This document shows positions 17,338-25,241 of a stretch of 64,000 nt of DNA, one piece after another. Source of the stretch: JBHBQE01 sp041776485. Lineage in GTDB: Bacteria; Bacillota; Clostridia; Lachnospirales; Lachnospiraceae. Under the pieces are notes generated by a model, which worked only from the letters and a program-made list of their open reading frames with translations, ran no database searches and was not told the origin of the DNA. The stretch lies in NCBI GenBank assembly GCA_041776485.1, contig JBHBQE010000002.1:124001-188000 (forward strand), written 5' to 3'. Both the position numbers and the translations under genes were made by a program. Every line of letters starts with the position of its first letter. The first letter of the stretch is position 1.

Positions 17338-18888
17338 TTGGCAAATATAGAATATGCTATCCAGATGAACAATATTACCAAGAAATTTGGCAAGGTTGTT
17401 GCCAATAAGGACATTAATCTGGACTTAAAAAGAGGGGAGATATTATCTCTTTTAGGAGAGAATGGTTCAGGTAAAACCACACTTATGAATATGCTTGGCG
17501 GAATTTATTTTCCAGATGAGGGAAGTATTAAAATTAATGGTGAATTTGCAACCATAAAATCACCTAAGGATTCCTTTGCTTATGGAATAGGTATGATACA
17601 TCAGCATTTTCATTTAGTGGACATATTCACTGCTGCAGAAAATATTGTTTTAGGATTAGAGGGAGAAAAGGGTAAGCTTGATAAGGTATCCATTAATAAA
17701 ACGATTAAAGAGATTGCTGAAAAATACGGTTTTGAAATTGATCCGGATCAGAAGATTTACGATATGTCTGTTTCCCAAAAGCAAACAGTTGAGATTGTAA
17801 AGGTGCTGTATCGAGGGGCAGATATTCTTATATTAGATGAGCCTACTGCAGTGCTTACACCTCAGGAGGTGGATAAGCTTTTTGCAGTAATGAGAAATAT
17901 GAAAAAAGATGGAAAGGCTATAATTATCATTACCCATCACTTAAATGAAGTTGTGGAAATCTCAGACCGTATTGCTATATTGAGAAAGGGAGAATATATA
18001 GGCTGTGTAAATAATGACGAAAATGTCAGTACCCAAACCCTTACAGATATGATGGTGGGCAGGTCTGTAACGTTAAATATTGACAGACCTAAGTATGATA
18101 AGCCACAGGATCTGTTAAAGGTAGAAAATCTTACTGTTCTTAGCCGAGATGGTGTAAAGCAGCTTGATGGTGTAAGCTTTACTGCAAGGGCGGGAGAAAT
18201 ACTTGGAATTGCAGGAATTGCAGGAAGCGGACAAAAGGAGCTGTTAGAGGCAATCTCAGGTATCCAGAAGCTTGAGACAGGCAGTAATATTACATATATA
18301 GATGAAAACGGCAAGGAAAAGTTGCTAAACGGAATGGATCCCCTTGATATTATTAAATCCGGAATTCTCCTTTCCTTTGTGCCGGAGGATAGATTTGGCA
18401 TGGGTCTTGTGGGGGGCATGAATATTGTTGACAATATCAAGCTACGTACCTACAGGCGAGGGAATGGTCCCATGGTAGACAATAAATTTCCCAAGGAACA
18501 GGCTGAGAAGATTGTTAAGGATTTAGAGGTGGTAACACCGGATGTGGATAAAATCCCATTAAGGAGACTTTCAGGCGGTAATGTTCAAAAGGTATTGGTT
18601 GGGAGAGAAATTGAGTGTAATCCAAGGGTTCTAATGACAGCCTATGCAGTCAGAGGACTTGATATTAATACCTCCTATACCATATATAATCTTCTTACTC
18701 AGCAGAAAATGCAGGGTGTGGCTGTAATTTATGTGGGTGAGGATTTAGACGTGCTCTTAGAGCTTTGTGACCGTATTTTGGTATTGTGCGGTGGTAAGCT
18801 TTCAGGAATACTGGATGCCAGAGATACAACTAAGGAGCAGGTTGGGCTTTACATGACTCAAGTAGGCGGAGGTGAGAAGAATGGCTAA
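17338..18888 (+). CDS. Nucleoside ABC importer, tandem ATPase subunit
   Basis: A duplicated ABC ATPase (516 aa) of the sugar/nucleoside importer (RbsA/NupA-like) type. Domain 1 has an intact Walker A (G-E-N-G-S-G-K-T-T) and L-I-L-D-E-P-T; its signature is S-V-S-Q. Domain 2 has a degenerate P-loop (G-I-A-G-S-G-Q-K-E) and no Walker B glutamate (V-L-M-T-A-Y-A-V-R-G-L-D) but a clear L-S-G-G-N-V-Q-K, the usual asymmetry of this family. TTG 17338 is preferred over the upstream in-frame ATG 17323 because GGAGGGGAG directly precedes it. It overlaps the first permease gene by 8 bases. Confidence 0.92.
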   Translation: MANIEYAIQMNNITKKFGKVVANKDINLDLKRGEILSLLGENGSGKTTLMNMLGGIYFPDEGSIKINGEFATIKSPKDSFAYGIGMIHQHFHLVDIFTAAENIVLGLEGEKGKLDKVSINKTIKEIAEKYGFEIDPDQKIYDMSVSQKQTVEIVKVLYRGADILILDEPTAVLTPQEVDKLFAVMRNMKKDGKAIIIITHHLNEVVEISDRIAILRKGEYIGCVNNDENVSTQTLTDMMVGRSVTLNIDRPKYDKPQDLLKVENLTVLSRDGVKQLDGVSFTARAGEILGIAGIAGSGQKELLEAISGIQKLETGSNITYIDENGKEKLLNGMDPLDIIKSGILLSFVPEDRFGMGLVGGMNIVDNIKLRTYRRGNGPMVDNKFPKEQAEKIVKDLEVVTPDVDKIPLRRLSGGNVQKVLVGREIECNPRVLMTAYAVRGLDINTSYTIYNLLTQQKMQGVAVIYVGEDLDVLLELCDRILVLCGGKLSGILDARDTTKEQVGLYMTQVGGGEKNG

Positions 18889-19984
18889 AAATTCAGTTAA
18901 AACACCACTTATTCGTATGTCAAAAAGGGATGAATTATCGCCCTTAAACATATATATGATAAGGGGAATTTCACTTTTGCTGGGGCTGATTACCGCAGGT
19001 ATTGTTATTTGGGCAATCACCAAGAAAAATCCCGTAGATGTGTATTTAACCATGATAAACGGAAACTTCGGTACGGAAAAGCGTATTTGGTTTATGCTTA
19101 GAGATACCATGATACTCGCCTGTATAGCTGTTGGTATCGGTGTGGCATTTAAAATGCGTTTTTGGAATATAGGAGCAGAAGGGCAAATGCTTGTTGGTGC
19201 CATTGCTACAGCTTTTTTTATGATAAAGTTTGGAAATACTTTGCCTGCACCTGTACTGTTTTTATGTATGGCAGCAGGTTCAATTATTGCGGGTGCGATA
19301 TGGGGACTTATTCCGGGATTCTTCAAGGCGAAATGGAATGCCAATGAAACTTTGTTCACCCTTATGATGAACTATATAGGTATACAGCTTACCAGCTTTG
19401 CCGTTTCAAAATGGGAAAATCCCAAAGGCTCAAACTCTGTTGGAACAATTAATTCTTCTACAAAGGCAGGCTGGATAGGCAATATGCTCTCTGAGGGATT
19501 TAACAGTGACTTTTTGTGGACAATCATTATAGTTGTGATTGTAACTGTTTTAGTATATTTCTATATGAGATATACCAAGCAGGGCTATGAGATTGCTGTG
19601 GTCGGAGACTCTGAAACCACTGCATTATATGCAGGAATAAGGGTACCCTGGCTCTATGTCAGAACTATGGCAATATCCGGCGCTATATGTGGATTTGCAG
19701 GATTTTTAGCAGTATCAGCAGTATCCCATACCATATCCACTTCCACAGCCGGCGGACGTGGATTTACAGCAATTATTGTGGCATGGCTAGCTAAGATGAA
19801 TCCCTTTGTTATGCTTTTAGTTTCCGGATTGATAACATTTTTAGATAAGGGCGCAGTGCAAATAGCATCTGATATGGGCTTAAATGATTATATGTCGCAA
19901 ATTATTACCGGAATTTTGCTATTCTTTATTTTAGGCAGTGAATTCTTTGTTAACTACAGCATTAAGTTTCGTGGTAAGAAGTAA
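18881..19984 (+). CDS. Nucleoside ABC importer permease 1
   Basis: This is an inner-membrane permease (367 aa) of the BPD_transp_2 family (YufP/NupP-like), with about nine to ten hydrophobic segments. Family motifs R-F-W-N-I-G-A-E-G-Q and F-K-A-K-W-N-A-N-E-T-L-F-T-L-M-M-N-Y are visible. ATG 18881 is chosen because GGAGGTGAG ends just before it; the ATPase gene still runs for 8 bases. It would heterodimerise with the following permease. Confidence 0.92.
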   Translation: MAKNSVKTPLIRMSKRDELSPLNIYMIRGISLLLGLITAGIVIWAITKKNPVDVYLTMINGNFGTEKRIWFMLRDTMILACIAVGIGVAFKMRFWNIGAEGQMLVGAIATAFFMIKFGNTLPAPVLFLCMAAGSIIAGAIWGLIPGFFKAKWNANETLFTLMMNYIGIQLTSFAVSKWENPKGSNSVGTINSSTKAGWIGNMLSEGFNSDFLWTIIIVVIVTVLVYFYMRYTKQGYEIAVVGDSETTALYAGIRVPWLYVRTMAISGAICGFAGFLAVSAVSHTISTSTAGGRGFTAIIVAWLAKMNPFVMLLVSGLITFLDKGAVQIASDMGLNDYMSQIITGILLFFILGSEFFVNYSIKFRGKK

Positions 19985-19999
19985 GGGAGGAAGTAAGCT

Positions 20000-21031
20000 A
20001 TGTTAGAATTTTTATCATCATTTCCAACCCTTCTCCATTCAGCAATCATTTTTGGTACAGTTATTATGTTCGGTGCCATGGGTGAGGTTTTAACAGAGAA
20101 GGGCGGCAATCTTAACCTGGGTGTTCCAGGGATTATGTATTTAGGTGGTATAGCAGGATTAGCCTCCTCCTTTATGTATGAAAATGTATATTGTATTGAG
20201 GCGGGGAAAGAGCCAAATGGGGCTGTTACTATTATGCTTTGTTTGGTTTCTACCTTTCTGGCGGCTGCTCTTGGCGGACTGATTTTTGCCTTTTTAACCA
20301 TAACCCTTAGGGTAAATCAAAATGTTACCGGTCTTGCCATGACAATATTCGGTTCAGGTGTAGGCAACTTCTTTGGGGGGTCATTAAATAAGCTGGCAGG
20401 AGGAGTTGGACAGGTTTCAGTAGACAAATGCTCAAGTATCATGAAAGCATATATTAATCCATTAGTAGCTGCTCTAGATAAACCCACAAAGGGGCTTATG
20501 CTGGGAACTACATTATTTAGTTACGGATTTTTAACCTATGTGGCGATAATTCTGGCGATAGCCATGTGGTATTTTCTGGTTAAGACCCGTACAGGACTTA
20601 GTCTTAGAGCAGTGGGTGAAAATCCATCCACAGCGGACACTGCAGGGATATCCGTGGATAAATATAAATATCTGTCCACCTGTATTGGTGCAGGTATTTC
20701 CGGATTAGGAGGAATTTACTATGTAATGGTTTATATTGGCGGAACCTGGGAAAATCAGAGAACAATTGAGGCTTTGGGTTGGCTTGCGGTTGCGCTTGTT
20801 ATATTCTCTACATGGAAGCCCGTTAATACTATTTGGGGCTCATACTTGTTCGGTGTGCTCTATTGGGCATATTTCTATATTCCGGGACTTACCAGAAGCT
20901 CTCAGGAAATATTTAAAATGATACCCTACCTGGTTACATTGGGTGTGTTGATAGCTGTTTCTCTTAGAAAGAAAAAGGAAACCCAGCCACCTGGCTCTCT
21001 GGGGATACCTTACTTTAGAGAAGAAAGATAG
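20000..21031 (+). CDS. Nucleoside ABC importer permease 2
   Basis: This is the second permease (343 aa, YufQ/NupQ-like). It contains E-V-L-T-E-K-G-G-N-L-N-L-G-V-P-G and L-R-A-V-G-E-N-P-S-T-A-D-T-A-G-I, conserved in this half of the importer, and about nine hydrophobic segments. A GGGAGGAAG ribosome site sits 15 bases after the previous stop. It is the last gene of the binding protein-ATPase-permease-permease operon. Confidence 0.92.
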   Translation: MLEFLSSFPTLLHSAIIFGTVIMFGAMGEVLTEKGGNLNLGVPGIMYLGGIAGLASSFMYENVYCIEAGKEPNGAVTIMLCLVSTFLAAALGGLIFAFLTITLRVNQNVTGLAMTIFGSGVGNFFGGSLNKLAGGVGQVSVDKCSSIMKAYINPLVAALDKPTKGLMLGTTLFSYGFLTYVAIILAIAMWYFLVKTRTGLSLRAVGENPSTADTAGISVDKYKYLSTCIGAGISGLGGIYYVMVYIGGTWENQRTIEALGWLAVALVIFSTWKPVNTIWGSYLFGVLYWAYFYIPGLTRSSQEIFKMIPYLVTLGVLIAVSLRKKKETQPPGSLGIPYFREER

Positions 21032-21044
21032 ATATAACCTTTCT

Positions 21045-21080
21045 CTGTACCGACCCGATCCGGTGGATGGGTCGGTACAG
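21045..21080 (+). terminator. Strong hairpin after the ABC importer operon
   Basis: CTGTACCGACCC (21045-21056) pairs perfectly with GGGTCGGTACAG (21069-21080), with a further ATCC/GGAT pairing in the loop. There is no T-run after it, so it may act as an mRNA 3' end stabiliser as much as a terminator. A second small hairpin (GGATAC/GTATCC) follows near 21130-21145. Confidence 0.6.
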
Positions 21081-21199
21081 TCCGTTTAACCCTAAAAGGA
21101 GTTAAAAACGGTAGAATTAATGAAGTGCCGGGATACCATGTATCCTTAGTAAAAAGGGGATAAAATCATAATAGTTTATAGAATATAATGGAGTTTACT

Positions 21200-21592
21200 A
21201 TGTTTGACAGCATAAGATATGAGGGTGTAAAGACCTTTAGGAAAAAGGAAATTATATTTAAAAAGGGTGATTTTGAACTTTTTATGTATGCCATAGAAAG
21301 TGGAGAAGTGGGTATATATGCTGACTATGGAACAGAAAATGAAAGACTTTTGACTACCCTTTATACGGGGGATACCTTTGGTGAAATGGGGCTTATCGAA
21401 TCAAAGCCGCGGTCAGCGACTGCAGTGGCTTTGGAAAAAACAAAGGTTACAGTGATTGATATAGAGGGCTTTGGAGAATATTTTAAAGATAAGCCTGCTA
21501 AAATAGTACAGATTTTACAGAAAATGAGTGCCAGAATAAGAGAGCTTACAGAGGCATATATGCAGGCGGTAAAATCCGGAGATAGTAAATGA
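21200..21592 (+). CDS. Stand-alone cyclic nucleotide-binding domain protein
   Basis: Nearly the whole 130-aa protein is one cNMP-binding (CAP-type) domain with no DNA-binding helix-turn-helix. The phosphate-binding cassette is intact: F-G-E-M-G-L with Glu62 and K-P-R-S-A-T with Arg71, the residues that hold the ribose and cyclic phosphate in the family. ATG 21200 is preferred over ATG 21188 because GGAG lies 6 bases before it. The stop overlaps the following cyclase gene by 4 bases (ATGA), so the receptor and the enzyme are translationally coupled. Its output partner is unknown. cNMP signalling of this kind is uncommon in Clostridia. Confidence 0.85.
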   Translation: MFDSIRYEGVKTFRKKEIIFKKGDFELFMYAIESGEVGIYADYGTENERLLTTLYTGDTFGEMGLIESKPRSATAVALEKTKVTVIDIEGFGEYFKDKPAKIVQILQKMSARIRELTEAYMQAVKSGDSK

Positions 21593-23445
21593 TATTGCAA
21601 TTACAGCCGGAATATAAAAATAGGAATGAGTGGATAAAGCTTGCCAAGGCAGAGAAGATGCGCTTTGAGGTTATAGATTTCTCCCGTCCCGGATATGATA
21701 AGTCAGATACAGAGAACATGGTTTCCTGGTATACAGGTACAGGGAGGGTGAAATCATTACATGGAAACTTCATTGGAGTCAATCCGGCCAGCAGCGATGA
21801 AAATATAGCAGAACTCTCCAAGGAAAAAGCGGAGGAAAGCTTTGTTTTTGCCAGTAAACTCGGTGCGGAAAATATTATATTTCACAGCGGTGCGGAAAGC
21901 TTTTTAAGGGGTTCTTATATTGACAGCTGGGCAAAACGAACTGCGGATTTTTATTGTTCCATGGCACGTAAGTATGGAAAGAGAGTTTTTATAGAAAACA
22001 GCCAGGATGTTGATCCAGATCCTATTTATCAGTTGATGAGACAATGTGAGGTGGACTATGTTAGAGTTTGCCTGGATATAGGTCATGTTAACTATTCCAG
22101 AGAGCCCCTTCAGGTATGGGTAGATAAACTTAGAGATTATATAGGCTATATTCATTTATCAGATAATATGGGAATGTTTGATGATCATTTGCCATTGGGG
22201 GATGGAATAGTTCATTGGGATTTGGTAAATGAAATATGCAAAAATAAATTAGATAATCCTATTATCACCCTGGAAACAGGAGATATTGACTCAACCATAA
22301 AATCCATTGAGTTTCTAAAGAAACATAATTATATTATAACACCTGATAATTCAGAAAAAATGCACATTTTTCCCGCTAAAGAAAAGAAATACAATCTGTC
22401 CAAAGAGGACAAGGAGGCTATTAAGGATAAAAAGAATCTAACCAGAGAGAAGAAATATCAAAACAGAAATAAGGTGTTAAATGATATATTTTCCAGATAT
22501 TTATCCAATGAAATTGTCAATCATATAATTGAGGATCATAATGCCTTGGAGCTGGGCGGTGCCAAAAAGCAAGTTACAATGCTAATGAGTGATTTGCATG
22601 GTTTTACCTCTATTAGTGAGGATATGGAGGCTACAGATCTAATATCCCTGTTAAATCAATATTTTAAGGAAATGACTGATGTGACACATAGATACCATGG
22701 AACTATTATAGATATGATAGGAGATGGTATGTTGGTGGCATTCGGTGTATTTGAAGATAATGTAAATCATGCAGACAGAGCTATTTCCGCAGCAATTGAA
22801 ATGCAATGTGCCATGGAAAAGGTAAATGCATGGACAAAGGAACATCACTTTCCCGTGCTTCATCAAGGGATCGGTATAAATACCGGTGATGTGGTTGTGG
22901 GAAATATTGGCTCCAGCAGACATACAAAGTATGGACTGGTAGGTAAGCATGTTAATTTATGCAGCAGAATACAAAGCTATACCTATAATGGGCAGATTTT
23001 GATTTCTCAGGATACCAAGGAATACGCAAGCGTTCCTCTTACCGTAGAAAGAAGTGAAAAGGTATATCCTAAGGGAGCCAAAAGCCCTATTACACTTTAT
23101 CATGTGACTAAAATCGGTGATCCCTATAATAAGGAATGTTGGTCAGATACTGCGCCTTACCATACCCTGAAAAGGCCGCTGGGAATTAAGTTTTCATTTG
23201 TACTTAGAAAACATAGGGACGCAAAAGTGTACAGAGGGAATATAACAAAAATTTCTGCTGAGGGTGGTTTTATGAAAACCAGAATCGATCTTAGCAAATA
23301 TGATAATAACATAGTTCTTGATGTGGGATTTCCTCTGTTTTGCAGAGCAACAGAGCATACAAAGGAGGGCTGGCATTTGCATTTTACTTCACTTCCCATG
23401 GAATTTGACGAATGGATATATAATATTACAAAAAATAGCTTGTAA
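21589..23445 (+). CDS. Fusion: TIM-barrel (AP-endonuclease-2 type) - class III nucleotide cyclase - PilZ-like
   Basis: This is a three-part cytosolic protein (618 aa). Residues about 1-260 resemble sugar-phosphate isomerase/AP endonuclease family 2 barrels, with candidate metal ligands Glu136 (F-I-E-N), Asp163 and His166 (L-D-I-G-H), His189, Asp198/His200 and Glu229. Residues about 325-500 are a class III cyclase: metal-binding Asp335 (M-S-D-L-H-G-F-T) and Asp379 (I-G-D-G), and transition-state Asn456/Arg460 (V-N-L-C-S-R). The adenine-selecting Lys is replaced (Asp375), so ATP versus GTP is undecided. Residues about 525-612 resemble PilZ (N-I-T-K-I-S-A-E-G-G-F), though the Arg motif is unclear. 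It follows the cNMP-binding gene and lies 29 bases before atpB. Confidence 0.8.
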   Translation: MILQLQPEYKNRNEWIKLAKAEKMRFEVIDFSRPGYDKSDTENMVSWYTGTGRVKSLHGNFIGVNPASSDENIAELSKEKAEESFVFASKLGAENIIFHSGAESFLRGSYIDSWAKRTADFYCSMARKYGKRVFIENSQDVDPDPIYQLMRQCEVDYVRVCLDIGHVNYSREPLQVWVDKLRDYIGYIHLSDNMGMFDDHLPLGDGIVHWDLVNEICKNKLDNPIITLETGDIDSTIKSIEFLKKHNYIITPDNSEKMHIFPAKEKKYNLSKEDKEAIKDKKNLTREKKYQNRNKVLNDIFSRYLSNEIVNHIIEDHNALELGGAKKQVTMLMSDLHGFTSISEDMEATDLISLLNQYFKEMTDVTHRYHGTIIDMIGDGMLVAFGVFEDNVNHADRAISAAIEMQCAMEKVNAWTKEHHFPVLHQGIGINTGDVVVGNIGSSRHTKYGLVGKHVNLCSRIQSYTYNGQILISQDTKEYASVPLTVERSEKVYPKGAKSPITLYHVTKIGDPYNKECWSDTAPYHTLKRPLGIKFSFVLRKHRDAKVYRGNITKISAEGGFMKTRIDLSKYDNNIVLDVGFPLFCRATEHTKEGWHLHFTSLPMEFDEWIYNITKNSL

Positions 23446-23474
23446 TTTAATTTTCCAATACTATAATTGGTCTT

Positions 23475-24311
23475 ATGCGATTTAGAGAAAGACCTGTTAT
23501 TTTAGATAAAGGCACTAAGAAATTTATTGTTATATGGATTGGAATTATAGTTATTCTCTTTATTGGGAGTATAATAGTTCCTGCCTATGAAGCCTCCAAT
23601 GAAACTATTGGGGAGGCTATGCGAGACGCTGTATTGCACGAGGAGAATAAAATCAGTCTCTTTGGAATTATGCTGGTCAATCCTTCAGTGATTTCAGGTA
23701 TGGTAGTTTCAGCTATACTTTGTATCTTTGCTCTTATTGTGAGAGTTTTTGTCATTCCGAGATTTAAGTTTATTCCCGGAAGATTTCAGTTGTTTTTAGA
23801 ACAGTTGGTGGGGATATTTTCAGGTATGGCAAAAACCTCCAGCCCTTGGAGACACAAATTCCTTGGGGTATATATTTTCTGTGCAGGAACGTATATTTTC
23901 TTTGGAACTATATTTGAATTATTCGGAGTACAGGCAGTTACGGTAAATGGAAACCCTATTTCCCTGCCTGCTCCCATTGCAGATATAAATTCAGCAATTA
24001 TGATAGCGGCACTTTCCTATATTGTGATTTTTTCAGGTGCAGTATTGGGGAATGGGCTTAAAGGAATAGGAGGTGCACTAAAGGAAGCTACACTTCTTAT
24101 TTCCATGACCTTTAGGATTTTCGGTGCACTTTTAAGTGGACTGTTAGTTACAGAGCTGGTGTATTATTATACTTCACTAAGCTATGTATTACCTGTATTA
24201 GTAGGACTTATGTTTACATTACTGCACGCGCTTATACAAACCTATGTGCTCACAATGCTTACATCTATGTTCTATGGAGAAAAATCAGAGCCGAAGTCGA
24301 AAAATAAATAA
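23475..24311 (+). CDS. atpB: F-type ATP synthase subunit a
   Basis: This is the membrane stator subunit that forms the ion half-channels against the c-ring (278 aa). The essential arginine is visible as Arg214 in M-T-F-R-I-F-G, and the helix-5 glutamine as Gln255 in L-I-Q-T-Y-V-L-T-M-L. About six hydrophobic segments are present. The family's usual R-x-F-G-N has Ala instead of Asn after Gly. It opens the order B-E-F-(delta)A-G-D-C; no atpI precedes it. Ribosome site is weak, and the cyclase gene ends 29 bases before. Confidence 0.93.
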   Translation: MRFRERPVILDKGTKKFIVIWIGIIVILFIGSIIVPAYEASNETIGEAMRDAVLHEENKISLFGIMLVNPSVISGMVVSAILCIFALIVRVFVIPRFKFIPGRFQLFLEQLVGIFSGMAKTSSPWRHKFLGVYIFCAGTYIFFGTIFELFGVQAVTVNGNPISLPAPIADINSAIMIAALSYIVIFSGAVLGNGLKGIGGALKEATLLISMTFRIFGALLSGLLVTELVYYYTSLSYVLPVLVGLMFTLLHALIQTYVLTMLTSMFYGEKSEPKSKNK

Positions 24312-24343
24312 GACTTTTGATATTCAATCAGGAGGGAATGAAA

Positions 24344-24727
24344 GTGAAACAGGTTTTTAAGTTTATGGTGGTATTTTTAGCAGCCTTTATTTGTGTTACA
24401 GTAGCTGTGTCCTATAGGGCATATGCAAAGGAAGCTGACAAGGTAGAAACTACAGCAGAGGCGAATATGGAACAAACTTCTGACAACAATAAAGAGGACA
24501 GTTCCGTTGGGCTTAAAGCTTTGGGGGTATGTCTTGCCATAGGTCTGGCAGCAGCCGGAGGTGGAATAGGTATGGGAATTGCCAGTGGAAAGGCTGTAGA
24601 AGGTATTTCCAGACAGCCGGAAATTGGAAGTGCTATTCGTACAACTATGATGTTGGGGCTTGTGTTTATAGAAACAGCTATTATTTACGCTCTATTAGTA
24701 GTTATTTTAGTAATATTTGTTATGTAG
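24344..24727 (+). CDS. atpE: F-type ATP synthase subunit c with N-terminal extension
   Basis: This is the rotor ring subunit. The C-terminal about 75 residues are a normal two-helix c subunit: G-G-G-I-G-M-G-I-A-S-G, the R-Q-P loop, and ion-carrying Glu110 in V-F-I-E-T-A. Unusually, about 50 residues precede it: a signal-peptide-like segment (residues 1-27, ending S-Y-R-A-Y-A) and an acidic Asn/Glu-rich linker. GTG 24344 is chosen because AGGAGGG lies 7 bases before it. Sodium-type c subunits normally carry a Gln in helix 1 (Met here) and E-S in helix 2 (E-T here), so the coupling ion is not clear. Confidence 0.9.
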   Translation: MKQVFKFMVVFLAAFICVTVAVSYRAYAKEADKVETTAEANMEQTSDNNKEDSSVGLKALGVCLAIGLAAAGGGIGMGIASGKAVEGISRQPEIGSAIRTTMMLGLVFIETAIIYALLVVILVIFVM

Positions 24728-24740
24728 AAAGGAAGTTGCC

Positions 24741-25241
24741 GTGGGAATTCCATTAAATATAGACTGGCAGCAGATTCTTTTACACTTGTTTAATTTTGCG
24801 ATTCTAGCCGGAGTATTATATCTTCTTTTATATAAACCGATACAGGATTTTATTGATAAAAGAAAGTCCTATTATGAAAAGGAGCAAAATGAAGCTTTAA
24901 AGCTAAGGGAAGAGGCTTTAGCTCTAAAGGAGGAGTACAGGGAAAAGCTGGACTCCTTGGAGGGACAGATAGAGAAAATGAGGGAGGATGCCGAGCATGA
25001 AATCGGATTAATGCGTGCTCAGCAACTTAAACAAGCCCATAACGAGGCAGAGTTAATTCTTGAACGTGCCAAGGCTGTTGCGAAAAATGAGCACGACCAG
25101 ATGATTAAAAAATATTCTGCAGAAATAAAAGATATGGCTGTATCTGCAGCCGAAAGGGCTATGCTTAAATCCCAGGGAGATCCCTATGAGGAGTTTTTGC
25201 ATTTAGCTGAAAGGAGCTTGTATAGTGAGCATACAGACTGA
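24741..25241 (+). CDS. atpF: F-type ATP synthase subunit b
   Basis: This is the peripheral-stalk subunit (166 aa from GTG 24741, preceded by AGAAAGGAAG). One N-terminal membrane helix (about residues 13-30) leads into a long charged coiled coil that reaches F1. Length is that of a plain b subunit, without a delta fusion. Its last 17 bases overlap the start of the next gene. In most Firmicutes a separate atpH (delta) gene would follow here; it does not. Confidence 0.92.
   Translation: MGIPLNIDWQQILLHLFNFAILAGVLYLLLYKPIQDFIDKRKSYYEKEQNEALKLREEALALKEEYREKLDSLEGQIEKMREDAEHEIGLMRAQQLKQAHNEAELILERAKAVAKNEHDQMIKKYSAEIKDMAVSAAERAMLKSQGDPYEEFLHLAERSLYSEHTD

Noticed and set aside
24741..25241. Subunit b fused to delta as in mycobacteria
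   Set aside because: The b gene has normal length and ends before the delta-like part, which is joined to alpha instead.
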